A stretch of 6,805 nt of DNA from Comamonadaceae bacterium (lineage in GTDB: Bacteria; Pseudomonadota; Gammaproteobacteria; Burkholderiales; Burkholderiaceae_C). A program made the translations under genes and the position numbers. Under the pieces are notes generated by a model. It made no database searches, was not told the origin of the DNA, and saw only the letters and a program-made list of their open reading frames with translations. Location of the stretch: contig CANGYC010000129.1 in NCBI GenBank assembly GCA_947457975.1, positions 1 to 6,805 on the forward strand, in the 5' to 3' direction. Shown here in pieces: positions 1 to 6,805 of this stretch (its first letter is position 1; the number at the start of each line of letters is the position of its first letter).

Positions 1-71
1 CAGGCCCCGCCGTAACCGGCAAAGGCGGCCAGGATGAAGGCGGTGAGGGTGCTCATGAGCGAATTGGTCAT
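1..71 (-). CDS. lepB: Signal peptidase I, N-terminal fragment (runs off the window)
   Basis: Only the first 23 codons are present ([12 protein letters not shown], then a hydrophobic run [11 protein letters not shown]), cut by the window edge. The start ATG at 71-69 overlaps the lepA TGA (70-68) as ATGA, which suggests translational coupling. A purine-rich ribosome-binding sequence (AGGTGGAAGA) lies directly upstream, inside the end of lepA. Signal peptidase I is the membrane serine protease that removes signal peptides from exported proteins. Its N-terminus is normally a transmembrane helix, which fits the hydrophobic run. The catalytic Ser and Lys would lie beyond the window, so the identification rests mainly on the conserved lepA-lepB order. 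A second in-frame ATG at 56-54 is a possible alternative start. Another small membrane protein after lepA cannot be excluded. Confidence 0.62.
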   Translation of the reverse strand, partial: MTNSLMSTLTAFILAAFAGYGGA

Positions 72-1879
72 TCTTCCACCTGCAAGATGGCCAGGAAGGC
101 TTCCTGAGGGACCTCGACGGATCCGATCTGTTTCATGCGCTTCTTGCCCGCTTTTTGTTTTTCAAGCAGTTTGCGTTTGCGCGAGATATCGCCGCCGTAA
201 CACTTGGCGATCACGTTTTTGCGCAAAGCCTTGATTGTCTCACGCGCAATGATATTGGCCCCGATGGCGGCCTGGATGGCGACGTCGAACTGCTGGCGCG
301 AAATGATCTCGCGCATCTTGGCCACCACGGCCCGGCCGCGGTACTGCGACTGGCTGCGGTGCACGATGATGGACAGGGCATCCACACGGTCGCCATTGAG
401 CAAGATGTCGACCTTGACAACGTCAGAAGCGCGGTATTCCTTGAACTCGTAGTCCATGGAGGCATAGCCCCGGCTAACGGATTTGAGCTTGTCGAAAAAG
501 TCCAGCACGATCTCACCGAGTGGCATCTCATAGGTGAGCATCACCTGCTTGCCGTGGTAGGCCATGTTCATCTGGACGCCACGCTTGAGGTTGGCCAGCG
601 TCATGACCGCGCCGACGTAGTCCTGCGGCATGTACAGGTGCACCGTGACGATGGGTTCGCGGATTTCCTGAATGCGGCCGGCGTCTGGGATCTTGGACGG
701 GTTTTCGACCTTGAGCACCTCGCCATCGGGCTTGAGCAGCTCGTAGACCACGCTGGGGGCGGTGGTGATCAGGTCCTGGTCGAACTCGCGCTCCAGACGC
801 TCCTGCACGATCTCCATGTGCAGCAAGCCCAGGAAGCCACAGCGAAAGCCAAAGCCCAGCGCCTGGCTGACCTCGGGCTCGTAGTGCAAAGAGGCGTCAT
901 TGAGCTTGAGCTTTTCCAGCGCATCGCGCAAGGAATCGTATTCACTGGCCTCGGTCGGGTAGAGCCCGGCAAAGACCTGGGGCTGGATTTCCTTGAAGCC
1001 CGGCAAGGCTTCGGTGGCCGCAAAGGCGGCGCCGCCCGTGCCGGGCCGGATCATGGTGAGCGTATCGCCGACCTTGGCGGCCTGCAGCTCCTTGATGCCC
1101 GCGATCACAAAACCCACCTCACCGGCCTCCAGCGCATTGCGCTGCTCGGTGTGGGGGGTAAAGACACCCAGTTGCTCGGCGTTGTACAGCGCCTCAGTGG
1201 CCATGAGCTTGATGCGATCGCCCTTGGCCAGGCGGCCGTCAACCACCCGCACCAACATGACCACGCCCACGTAGGCGTCGTACCAGCTGTCGATGATCAT
1301 GGCGCGCAAGGCGGCGTCGGGTTTGCCCTGGGGCGGCGGAATGCGGGCGACCACGGCTTCCAGAATCTCGTCGATGCCCATGCCCGTCTTGGCACTGCAG
1401 GCAATGGCGTCGGTCGCATCAATGCCGATGACGTCCTCGATCTCCTGCTTGGCGTTGTCCGGATCAGCCTGGGGCAAATCCATCTTGTTGAGGACCGGCA
1501 CCACCTCCACGCCAAGGTCGAGCGCGGTGTAGCAGTTGGCCACGGTCTGCGCTTCCACGCCCTGAGAGGCATCGACCACCAGCAAGGCTCCCTCGCAGGC
1601 CGAGAGCGAACGGCTGACTTCATAAGAGAAGTCCACGTGGCCGGGGGTGTCGATCAGATTGAGGTTGTAGACCTGTCCATCGCGGGCCTTGTACTGGAGG
1701 GCTGCAGTCTGGGCCTTGATGGTTATCCCACGCTCTTTTTCGATGTCCATCGAATCGAGCACCTGAGCGCTCATCTCGCGCTCCTCCAGTCCGCCGCAGC
1801 GCTGGATCAGGCGGTCTGCCAGCGTGGACTTGCCATGGTCAATGTGCGCAATGATCGAGAAGTTTCTGATGTGATTCAT
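68..1879 (-). CDS. lepA: Elongation factor 4 (LepA), ribosome-associated GTPase
   Basis: The 603-residue protein matches the length and layout of LepA/EF4, a translational GTPase that binds the ribosome and is implicated in back-translocation and initiation or assembly. The GTPase motifs are all present: G1 AHIDHGKS (11-18), G2 Thr in GITI (51-54), G3 DTPGH (77-81), G4 NKMD (131-134) and G5 SAK (162-164). The family-specific C-terminal part is also intact, including the [17 protein letters not shown] stretch, RRQQF-like [13 protein letters not shown], and the basic [13 protein letters not shown] tail. I chose the ATG at 1879-1877 ([10 protein letters not shown]) because family members begin a few residues before [18 protein letters not shown] codon immediately upstream (1882-1880) is in frame but unnecessary. 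Only a weak AGG lies upstream as ribosome-binding site. The stop overlaps lepB. A strong terminator lies about 65 bases upstream of the start, so lepA must either have its own promoter after it or rely on read-through. Confidence 0.97.
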   Translation of the reverse strand: MNHIRNFSIIAHIDHGKSTLADRLIQRCGGLEEREMSAQVLDSMDIEKERGITIKAQTAALQYKARDGQVYNLNLIDTPGHVDFSYEVSRSLSACEGALLVVDASQGVEAQTVANCYTALDLGVEVVPVLNKMDLPQADPDNAKQEIEDVIGIDATDAIACSAKTGMGIDEILEAVVARIPPPQGKPDAALRAMIIDSWYDAYVGVVMLVRVVDGRLAKGDRIKLMATEALYNAEQLGVFTPHTEQRNALEAGEVGFVIAGIKELQAAKVGDTLTMIRPGTGGAAFAATEALPGFKEIQPQVFAGLYPTEASEYDSLRDALEKLKLNDASLHYEPEVSQALGFGFRCGFLGLLHMEIVQERLEREFDQDLITTAPSVVYELLKPDGEVLKVENPSKIPDAGRIQEIREPIVTVHLYMPQDYVGAVMTLANLKRGVQMNMAYHGKQVMLTYEMPLGEIVLDFFDKLKSVSRGYASMDYEFKEYRASDVVKVDILLNGDRVDALSIIVHRSQSQYRGRAVVAKMREIISRQQFDVAIQAAIGANIIARETIKALRKNVIAKCYGGDISRKRKLLEKQKAGKKRMKQIGSVEVPQEAFLAILQVEE

Positions 1880-1943
1880 CAAAGGGAACGCCTAAGTGCT
1901 TGAAAGTACTGCGACAGGGGGTGCGTCATCAGCCTGTCGACCA

Positions 1944-2010
1944 TAAAAAAGGGCGCGTCGTAGTGCGACGCGCCCTGAACCAACAATCTATGGCAACTGC
2001 GATAGTTGGG
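1944..2010 (-). ncRNA. Candidate small RNA (about 67 nt) or attenuated lepA leader
   Basis: Transcription from the -10 candidate at 2021-2016 would start near 2011-2009 and end in the T-run of the terminator at 1950-1945, giving about 67 nt. Besides the terminator stem, the RNA could form a small hairpin from CAACT/AGTTG (1994-1998 and 2004-2008). As an alternative, its 5' CCAAC (2009-2005) could pair with GTTGG (1984-1980) just before the terminator stem. No open reading frame with a ribosome-binding site fits inside. I recognise no known RNA family. Two readings remain open: a free-standing small RNA whose U-tail could bind Hfq, or a leader that prematurely stops lepA transcription. Confidence 0.4.
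1945..1976 (-). terminator. Strong intrinsic terminator upstream of lepA
   Basis: An 11-bp perfect stem (AGGGCGCGTCG at 1950-1960 and its complement at 1966-1976) with a 5-base loop TAGTG is followed on the minus strand by six T (1950-1945). This is the textbook form of a Rho-independent terminator for a minus-strand transcript. It lies about 65 bases before the lepA start and roughly 480 bases after the mucD stop. It therefore ends either a read-through mucD message or a short independent RNA. On the plus strand no T-run follows, so it is unidirectional. Confidence 0.9.
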
Positions 2011-2015
2011 CCTTC

Positions 2016-2044
2016 ATTGTAGGGAAAAAGCCAGCAGTGCATAG
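2016..2044 (-). promoter_or_regulatory. Candidate sigma-70 promoter for the short RNA / lepA leader
   Basis: On the minus strand TACAAT (2021-2016) matches the -10 consensus TATAAT at five of six bases, and an AT-rich TTTTT run lies just upstream. At 17-bp spacing the -35 region reads CTATGC (2044-2039), a poor match, so the promoter would be weak or activator-dependent. Its placement, one short transcript ahead of the strong terminator, is the main reason to take it seriously. Confidence 0.35.
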
Positions 2045-2091
2045 CCTGGGTGGGGTGCGTATCGGCTCGTTGCAGGTCAACAACAGAGATT

Positions 2092-2159
2092 TTATCAACA
2101 ACTTATCAACAGTCGTTTGGGTGCAACTTTGGGACAACTTGTGGGTGATCTGTGGATGG
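2092..2159. promoter_or_regulatory. Symmetric cluster of DnaA-box-like 9-mers
   Basis: Two identical plus-strand TTATCAACA words lie at 2092-2100 and 2103-2111, each 8/9 to the classical DnaA box TTATCCACA and 11 bp apart. Two weaker words face the other way, TGTGGGTGA (2140-2148) and TGTGGATGG (2151-2159). Each of these is 7/9 to the box on the minus strand, and they are again 11 bp apart. CAACTT also recurs at 2099, 2124 and 2135. The one-helical-turn phasing and mirror arrangement suggest a DnaA-binding or other protein-binding array. Nothing nearby (no dnaA, dnaN, gyrB or rpmH) suggests this is the chromosomal origin. Confidence 0.35.
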
Positions 2160-2199
2160 ATGGGTAAATCTGCAGAAGAGTGACAAGAGATTCATTTTT

Positions 2200-2218
2200 T
2201 GACTCTCTTTATGAGTCA
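2200..2218. repeat. Inverted repeat TGACTC / GAGTCA
   Basis: A perfect 6-bp inverted repeat with a 7-base spacer (TGACTC 2200-2205, TCTTTAT, GAGTCA 2213-2218), preceded by a T6 run. It has the form of an operator for a dimeric regulator. It does not act as a terminator for minus-strand transcripts, because it is followed on that strand by A, not T. Confidence 0.3.
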
Positions 2219-2407
2219 GCTGTTCACACAAACCAAGGCCATTCTACCGAAAGTCATGAAAGAAAGACTGAAAGTTAGTGATCGCCAACAAACAAAGTGG
2301 GGGCGGCCTGCTTAATTATTTACTCAGCCATGGGGCCACCGTGGTTTTTAGGCTGCTTCTGAAGCCTGGCGGATGCAGAAACCAAGCGGGCCGGGAGGGC
2401 ATTGGTC

Positions 2408-2442
2408 GACTCCGGGCCAGCCCTTGCGGGCCAGGCGGAGTC
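2408..2442 (-). terminator. GC-rich hairpin just downstream of mucD
   Basis: GACTCCG (2408-2414) and CGGAGTC (2436-2442) form a 7-bp stem, with an inner GCCC-TTGC-GGGC hairpin (2420-2431). It begins about 10 bases after the mucD stop codon. There is no T-run on the minus strand after it, so it is more likely an mRNA 3'-end stabiliser or weak pause site than an efficient intrinsic terminator. Confidence 0.35.
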
Positions 2443-2452
2443 CCCTGCGCGC

Positions 2453-3907
2453 TCAACGGGCTGGGCGAATCAGTGCGTACTGGGCCAGATCGCCGCGGCG
2501 GAACTGCAGCACGATGGGCTTGGTCTTGTCAGCACGGCTGATGGTCTGCTCGAACTCGCGCTGATTGGCGATTTCCACATTGCCAATGGCAACGATCACA
2601 TCACCCTCGCGCAAGCCTGCACGTGCTGCGGCACCCTCGGCCACCTCCACCCGCACGCCACCGCGCAATTTGAGTTCGCGTTTTTGCGCATCGCTCAGGT
2701 CGGCCACACCCAGGCCCAATGTCTGGGCTGGACCAGCGCTGGGTGGACGTGGCTCGGCGCTCGAAGCGCGTCGTGTGGGACGCTCCTGCTCGAGTTCGGC
2801 GACAGTGACCTGAAGCTCGCGCTGGGCGCCACGACGGAACAGGGTCACGGTGGCGCGCGAGCCAGGCTTGGCGTTGCCAACCAGGCGCGGCAGATCACTG
2901 GATTTTTCGATGTTCCGGCCATCGAATTTGAGGATGATGTCTCCCGCCTCAATACCAGCCTTGTCGGCCGGGGCCCCGGCTTCGACCCCGCGCACCAAGG
3001 CACCCTGAGGCCGGCCCAGACCAATGGCCTCGGCCACTTCCTTGCTCACCTGGTCAATCTGCACACCAATGCGGCCCCGAGTCACCCGGCCGGTGGCCCG
3101 CAGCTGCTCGGACACGCGGATGGCCTCATCAATAGGGATGGCAAAGGAGATGCCCTGGAAGCCGCCCGAGCGGGAATAGATCTGGCTGTTGATGCCGATC
3201 ACCTCGCCGCGCATGTTGATGAGCGGGCCACCCGAGTTGCCCGGGTTGATGGCCACGTCGGTCTGGATGAAGGGCAGGTAATCACCGGTGTCGCGCTGCT
3301 TGGCGCTGACGATGCCCGCCGTGACGGTGTTCTCCAGGCCAAAGGGCGAGCCAATGGCCATGACCCACTCACCGACGCGCACGCGGTTGATGTCGCCCAT
3401 CTTCACGGAGGGCAGGCCGGTGGCCTCGATCTTGACCACCGCCACATCGGTGCGCTTGTCGGCCCCGACGATGCGGGCCTTGAACTCGCGTTTGTCGGTC
3501 AGCGTGACGATGACCTCATCGGCGCCCTCCACCACGTGGGCATTGGTCATGACAAAACCGTCGCTGGAGACGATGAAACCCGAACCCACACCACGCGGCA
3601 CATCCTCGTCGCCCCGCTCGGGACGCTGCTGCCGGGGAAGGTTGGGCGGCACGGGAATGCCAAAGCGGCGGAAGAACTCGAGCATCTGCTCATCCTGGGT
3701 ATTGCCCTGGGCTGGCGTGCGGCTGCGTTCCAATGTTCGAATGTTGACCACGGCCGGACCCACCAGGTCAACCAGGTCAGTGAAGTCCGGCAGGGCGCGG
3801 GCCTGCGCAGCGGCAGGCTGAACAGGGGCCAGGGACAAACCCAGCCCGGACGCCAGGGCGGCGGTCAGGGTCCAGACATGGAGTCGTTTCCAACGAAGGA
3901 AGTGCAT
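2453..3907 (-). CDS. mucD: DegP/DegQ-family periplasmic serine protease (MucD type)
   Basis: This 484-residue protein is an HtrA-family protease and chaperone that degrades misfolded envelope proteins. The N-terminus is a Sec signal peptide: basic LRWKRLH, a hydrophobic core, then AAAQA with likely cleavage after residue 36. A trypsin-like domain follows, with the triad His124 (TNAHVVEGAD), Asp154 (RTDVAVVKI) and Ser225 (NPGNSGGPL). Next come two PDZ domains at roughly 270-370 and 396-480, joined by a Pro/Ser/Arg-rich linker. Residues about 61-105, rich in Pro, Gln and charge, match the variable loop typical of this family. The ATG at 3907-3905 is preceded by GAGG at a suitable distance and gives a complete signal peptide. 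In Burkholderiales this gene normally follows rpoE, rseA and rseB; here they are not upstream, so its control must differ or be supplied from elsewhere. DegQ/DegP naming is equally acceptable. Confidence 0.95.
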   Translation of the reverse strand: MHFLRWKRLHVWTLTAALASGLGLSLAPVQPAAAQARALPDFTDLVDLVGPAVVNIRTLERSRTPAQGNTQDEQMLEFFRRFGIPVPPNLPRQQRPERGDEDVPRGVGSGFIVSSDGFVMTNAHVVEGADEVIVTLTDKREFKARIVGADKRTDVAVVKIEATGLPSVKMGDINRVRVGEWVMAIGSPFGLENTVTAGIVSAKQRDTGDYLPFIQTDVAINPGNSGGPLINMRGEVIGINSQIYSRSGGFQGISFAIPIDEAIRVSEQLRATGRVTRGRIGVQIDQVSKEVAEAIGLGRPQGALVRGVEAGAPADKAGIEAGDIILKFDGRNIEKSSDLPRLVGNAKPGSRATVTLFRRGAQRELQVTVAELEQERPTRRASSAEPRPPSAGPAQTLGLGVADLSDAQKRELKLRGGVRVEVAEGAAARAGLREGDVIVAIGNVEIANQREFEQTISRADKTKPIVLQFRRGDLAQYALIRPAR

Positions 3908-3974
3908 GGTGGTAAGCCTCAGGAATCACAAGACATCAAACACGGCTGGCCTCTGAAGAGCCAGACCGGAACAT

Positions 3975-3996
3975 AAATCAAAACAAGGCACCCTTG
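3975..3996 (-). terminator. Weak terminator-like hairpin ahead of mucD
   Basis: On the minus strand CAAGG (3996-3992), loop GTG, CCTTG (3988-3984) is followed by TTTTGATTTA. The stem is only 5 bp, extendable by two G-U pairs, and the T-run is interrupted. If functional it would partly separate the fabF-side transcript from mucD. Confidence 0.3.
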
Positions 3997-4144
3997 CCAA
4001 TTGAGGGTTGGCTTTGCATGGTTCAAGGCCCATGGCAAAGAGATTCGGGGCGACTGATTCAGCTTGGCAAACGTCATGGCGCTGGTCTCGTGGCAGAAGC
4101 AGCGTGCAGATGGCACCAGCGGACCTCAGCGCCCAGGCTGTTCG

Positions 4145-4209
4145 CCTCATTGAACGAGGACCCAGACACCGCGACACCTTGCAAGCAAAACCATTGTCCT
4201 TCAATGAGG
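4145..4209. repeat. Long interrupted inverted repeat with alternative local hairpins
   Basis: The arm at 4145-4161 (CCTCATTGAA, CGA, GGAC) and the arm at 4196-4209 (GTCC, TTCAATGAGG) are complementary over 14 bases, with only a 3-base bulge. The 34-base loop (4162-4195) contains most of a tandem GACACC/GACACC pair (4165-4170, 4173-4178). Each arm can also fold on itself: CCTC/GAGG (4145-4148, 4156-4159) and CATTG/CAATG (4192-4196, 4202-4206). It is not followed by a T-run on either strand, so it is not an ordinary intrinsic terminator. Confidence 0.6.
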
Positions 4210-4221
4210 AACCCAGCTCGG

Positions 4222-4671
4222 TCAAGAAGGTCTTGCCTCGAGGTGGGGGCGCGCATGCAGCGCCCGGCGCAAATCGAGCCAACGCGCAGGGTCGCTGGTG
4301 GCGTCTACCCACAAAAAGGATGGCAGATCGGTCTGGCCCGGCCAACGGATCAGCATCAAACCCTGCAGATCCAGGACGACCTGCGGTGCTGGCAGGCTCA
4401 GCGCAAGGGCTTCTTGCTCATGCCAGGACCAAGACTGGCCATCCCAGCGCAGCATGCCCTTGGGCAGGTGGCGAACACCATGCCACAAGGCCCAGCCAGA
4501 CAGCAGCACGGCGGCCGCCCCCAGCCCGGGGCGCCAGTCGTGCGAAGCGGCCGCGCTCCACCAAGCCAGGGTGGCAGCGACTCCCAGCAGCCAGACAAAC
4601 ACCATGCCCAGAACCAAGAAACGAGAACGCCCCACCGTGTAGGACACCGATGGGGCGTTGCGTGTGCTCAT
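4222..4671 (-). CDS. Small inner-membrane protein, YgfX/CptA-like
   Basis: The 149-residue protein has two predicted membrane helices near the N-terminus (about 17-38 and 47-65). A soluble C-terminal part follows, with GMLRWDGQSWSW (72-83) and FLWVDATSDPARWLDLRRAL (119-138). This layout, two helices then an LRWxGQxW segment and an LWxxxDxxxxxxWxDLRR segment, closely resembles what I remember of the E. coli YgfX (CptA) family, so I assign it there on motif similarity. YgfX has been described as the toxin partner of SdhE and as affecting cytoskeletal proteins, but no SdhE-like gene is adjacent, and the role here is unknown. The ATG at 4671 lies 44 bases after the fabF stop, with only a weak ribosome-binding site. 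An in-frame stop shortly upstream limits the start. In relatives, small hypothetical proteins occupy the same place between fabF and rpoE. Confidence 0.75.
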   Translation of the reverse strand: MSTRNAPSVSYTVGRSRFLVLGMVFVWLLGVAATLAWWSAAASHDWRPGLGAAAVLLSGWALWHGVRHLPKGMLRWDGQSWSWHEQEALALSLPAPQVVLDLQGLMLIRWPGQTDLPSFLWVDATSDPARWLDLRRALHARPHLEARPS

Positions 4672-4715
4672 CGCCAGGCTCAGGTCCGCTCAGCCCGGCA
4701 TAACCGACTCTGACC

Positions 4716-5960
4716 TCAGGCGCGCTTGAAAACCAGCGAGCCGTTCGTGCCGCCAAAGCCGAAGTTGTTCTTCAGCGCCACATCGATCTTGAGGTCGCGC
4801 GCGGTGTTGGCGCAATAGTCCAGGTCGCACTCCGGATCCTGGTTGAAAAGGTTGATGGTGGGCGGCACCTTCTGATGATGCAAGGCCAGCACCGTGAAGA
4901 CCGACTCGATACCACCTGCGCCGCCCAACAGGTGGCCCGTCATGGACTTGGTCGAGCTCACCACCAGGCGCTTGGCATGGTCACCCATCGCAGCCTTGAT
5001 GGCGTTGGTTTCGTTGAGGTCACCCAAGGGCGTCGACGTGCCGTGGGCGTTGAGGTAGTCCACCTGGTCGGCATTGATGCCGGCGTTGCGCATGGCATTG
5101 AGCATGGCGCGACGAGGACCGTCCATATTGGGGGCGGTCATGTGTCCGGCATCGGCGCTCATGCCGTAACCAGCGAGCTCCGCGTAGATCTTGGCCCCGC
5201 GGGCCTTGGCATGTTCGTACTCTTCGAGCACCATCACACCGGCGCCTTCACCCAGCACGAAACCATCGCGGTCCTTATCCCAGGGGCGCGAAGCGGTGGC
5301 TGGGTCGTCGTTGCGGGTCGACAGGGCGCGCATGGCGGCAAAGCCACCAATGCCCAGGGGCGAGACTGTGGACTCGGAACCGCCGGCCACGATGACATCG
5401 GCATCGCCGTACTCAATCAGGCGGCCAGCCTCACCAATGCTGTGCAGGCCGGTCGTGCAGGCGGTCACCACGGCCAGATTGGGGCCCTTGAAGCCAAAGC
5501 GCATCGACACATGGCCCGAGATCATGTTGATGATCGAGGCCGGCACGAAGAAAGGCGAGATGCGCCGCGGACCCCGGTTGGTGTACTCGGCGTGGGTTTC
5601 CTCGATCATCGGCAAGCCACCGATGCCCGAGCCGATCACCACGCCAATGCGCGTGGCCTCTTCCTCACCCAGGGCCTCGCCCGTAGGCAGGCCGGCATCC
5701 ATCACGGCCTGGTGGGCCGCTGCAATACCGTAGTGGATGAAAGTGTCCATGCTCCGCGCCTCCTTGGCGCTGATGTAGGACTCCAGATCGAAATTCTTCA
5801 CCTCACCCGCAATCTTGCAGGACATGGCGGAGGCATCGAATTTGCTGATGAGACCGATGCCCGACTGGCCGGCCAGCAGCTGGGTCCAGGACTGCTCCAC
5901 CGTGTTGCCCACGGGGCTGATGCATCCCAGACCAGTCACGACGACGCGACGACGGCTCAT
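4716..5960 (-). CDS. fabF: 3-oxoacyl-[acyl-carrier-protein] synthase II
   Basis: The enzyme elongates acyl-ACP by condensation with malonyl-ACP in type II fatty acid synthesis, including elongation of the unsaturated C16 intermediate. The 414 residues match the usual FabF length. The thiolase-fold active site is complete: Cys168 ([11 protein letters not shown]), His306 ([12 protein letters not shown]), Lys338 and His343 ([15 protein letters not shown]). The C-terminal [14 protein letters not shown] glycine-rich segment is also present. I chose the ATG at 5960 ([12 protein letters not shown]) because the family starts there and GGAG lies 8 bases upstream. An open frame continues 17 codons further up, but those codons are not conserved-looking. 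It follows acpP after 143 bases and a terminator, so it depends on read-through or on its own promoter. Confidence 0.97.
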   Translation of the reverse strand: MSRRRVVVTGLGCISPVGNTVEQSWTQLLAGQSGIGLISKFDASAMSCKIAGEVKNFDLESYISAKEARSMDTFIHYGIAAAHQAVMDAGLPTGEALGEEEATRIGVVIGSGIGGLPMIEETHAEYTNRGPRRISPFFVPASIINMISGHVSMRFGFKGPNLAVVTACTTGLHSIGEAGRLIEYGDADVIVAGGSESTVSPLGIGGFAAMRALSTRNDDPATASRPWDKDRDGFVLGEGAGVMVLEEYEHAKARGAKIYAELAGYGMSADAGHMTAPNMDGPRRAMLNAMRNAGINADQVDYLNAHGTSTPLGDLNETNAIKAAMGDHAKRLVVSSTKSMTGHLLGGAGGIESVFTVLALHHQKVPPTINLFNQDPECDLDYCANTARDLKIDVALKNNFGFGGTNGSLVFKRA

Positions 5961-6042
5961 TGAATAGTCTCCGTGCTGCGCACTGCGGTACGAGCTGGCC
6001 TGAGGCGGCACGGCGCGGCGCTCATACGCAAATCATGTAAAT

Positions 6043-6087
6043 AAGCCCGGCGGGCACTTGTCCATGGGACAGGCCAGGCACGGGCTT
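6043..6087. repeat. Nested inverted repeat in the acpP-fabF spacer
   Basis: Outer arms AAGCCCG (6043-6049) and CGGGCTT (6081-6087) enclose an inner TGTCC-ATG-GGACA hairpin (6059-6063 and 6067-6071). In the minus-strand message this would fold into the fabF 5' leader, just after the acpP terminator. It could protect the processed fabF message or slow polymerase; the function is not evident from sequence alone. Confidence 0.4.
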
Positions 6088-6092
6088 GTATG

Positions 6093-6805
<713 letters not shown>

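Larger units (their letters stand above)
1880..2452. other. 573-base intergenic region between mucD and lepA
   Basis: No credible protein gene is seen on either strand. Working from high to low coordinates it holds: a GC-rich hairpin just after mucD (2408-2442); a weak plus-strand hairpin with T5 (CCATGG 2328-2333, CCGTGG 2339-2344, T-run 2345-2349), for which no plus-strand transcript is apparent; four GAAAG words in a purine-rich run (2249-2274); a TGACTC/GAGTCA inverted repeat (2200-2205, 2213-2218); a set of DnaA-box-like 9-mers (2092-2159); a candidate -10 box (2016-2021); and a strong intrinsic terminator (1945-1976). Positions about 2080-2330 are visibly more AT-rich than the surrounding genes, as expected of a regulatory region. 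Confidence 0.8.
3908..4221. other. 314-base gap where rpoE-rseA-rseB would be expected
   Basis: No credible gene is seen. Short open frames here on both strands show no recognisable motif, and none resembles the conserved regions of a sigma-E factor, an RseA anti-sigma factor or RseB. From high to low coordinates the stretch holds: a long nested inverted repeat (4145-4209) starting about a dozen bases after the upstream gene; a small inverted repeat GCCAA/TTGGC (3996-4000, 4008-4012); a weak terminator-like hairpin CAAGG/CCTTG followed by TTTTGATTT on the minus strand (3984-3996); and a CTGGC/GCCAG hairpin (3946-3964) in the mucD leader. I could not find a convincing sigma-70 or sigma-E promoter for mucD by eye. 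Confidence 0.75.

Noticed and set aside
155..1903. Long plus-strand open frame (582 codons) opposite lepA
   Set aside because: Its product is low-complexity His/Asp/Gly/Leu-rich with no domain, and lepA on the other strand is unambiguous. Such antisense frames are a by-product of GC-rich third codon positions.
1987..2017. Nine-codon leader peptide MKAQLSQLP before the lepA terminator
   Set aside because: Its ATG overlaps the -10 candidate, so it would not be in the predicted RNA, and no ribosome-binding sequence precedes it.
2092..2159. Chromosomal replication origin
   Set aside because: Box-like words alone are insufficient. None of the usual origin neighbours (dnaA, dnaN, gyrB, rpmH) are present, and the boxes are imperfect.
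2278..2541. Plus-strand 87-codon frame beginning in the intergenic region
   Set aside because: It starts at GTG without a ribosome-binding site, runs into the 3' end of mucD in antisense, and its second half is Gly/Arg/Pro-rich shadow sequence.
2402..3976. Long plus-strand open frame opposite mucD
   Set aside because: Same shadow effect. No recognisable motif, and the minus strand encodes a complete HtrA protease with triad and PDZ domains.
3919..4345. Short minus-strand frames in the mucD upstream gap, considered as rseB or rpoE remnants
   Set aside because: Their translations show no sigma-factor region 2 or 4 motifs and no RseB-like sequence. They overlap the YgfX-like gene end or lack ribosome-binding sites.
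4875..5963. Long plus-strand open frame opposite fabF
   Set aside because: Shadow of a complete FabF; His/Gly-rich translation without conserved motifs.
5961..6011. Upstream start for fabF giving 17 extra residues
   Set aside because: The family begins at [16 protein letters not shown] sequence, and GGAG lies 8 bases before the ATG at 5960.

Overview
The window reads as a chromosomal housekeeping segment of a GC-rich betaproteobacterium, most likely order Burkholderiales and probably family Comamonadaceae. This rests on protein character and gene order, not on a database search. All recognised genes lie on the minus strand. In transcription order, from high to low coordinates, they are fabG (3' part), acpP, fabF, a small YgfX/CptA-like membrane protein, a mucD/degQ-type periplasmic protease, lepA and the first codons of lepB.

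Region by region: 6805-4716 is the end of a fatty-acid synthesis cluster (fabG, acpP, fabF). It has a candidate acpP promoter and an intrinsic terminator sitting on the acpP stop codon, an arrangement expected to give excess acpP message. 4671-4222 encodes a two-helix membrane protein of the YgfX type. 4221-3908 is a 314-base gap without a credible gene but with a striking nested inverted repeat. 3907-2453 is the protease. 2452-1880 is a 573-base gap. It holds a hairpin after mucD, a relatively AT-rich stretch with a symmetric set of DnaA-box-like 9-mers, a candidate -10 element and a very strong intrinsic terminator pointing at lepA. 1879-68 is lepA, coupled to lepB by an ATGA overlap.

The genes cover acyl-chain elongation (FabG, AcpP, FabF), envelope protein quality control (MucD), a ribosome-associated GTPase (LepA) and the signal peptidase that processes exported proteins (LepB). 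From general knowledge of Burkholderiales, the usual order is fabF, a small membrane protein, rpoE, rseA, rseB, mucD, lepA, lepB. Here rpoE-rseA-rseB are missing and only 314 bases join the two flanks. The two most interesting points are this apparent loss (or relocation) of the sigma-E module, and the orphan promoter/terminator unit before lepA, which looks like either a small RNA of about 67 nt or an attenuated lepA leader.
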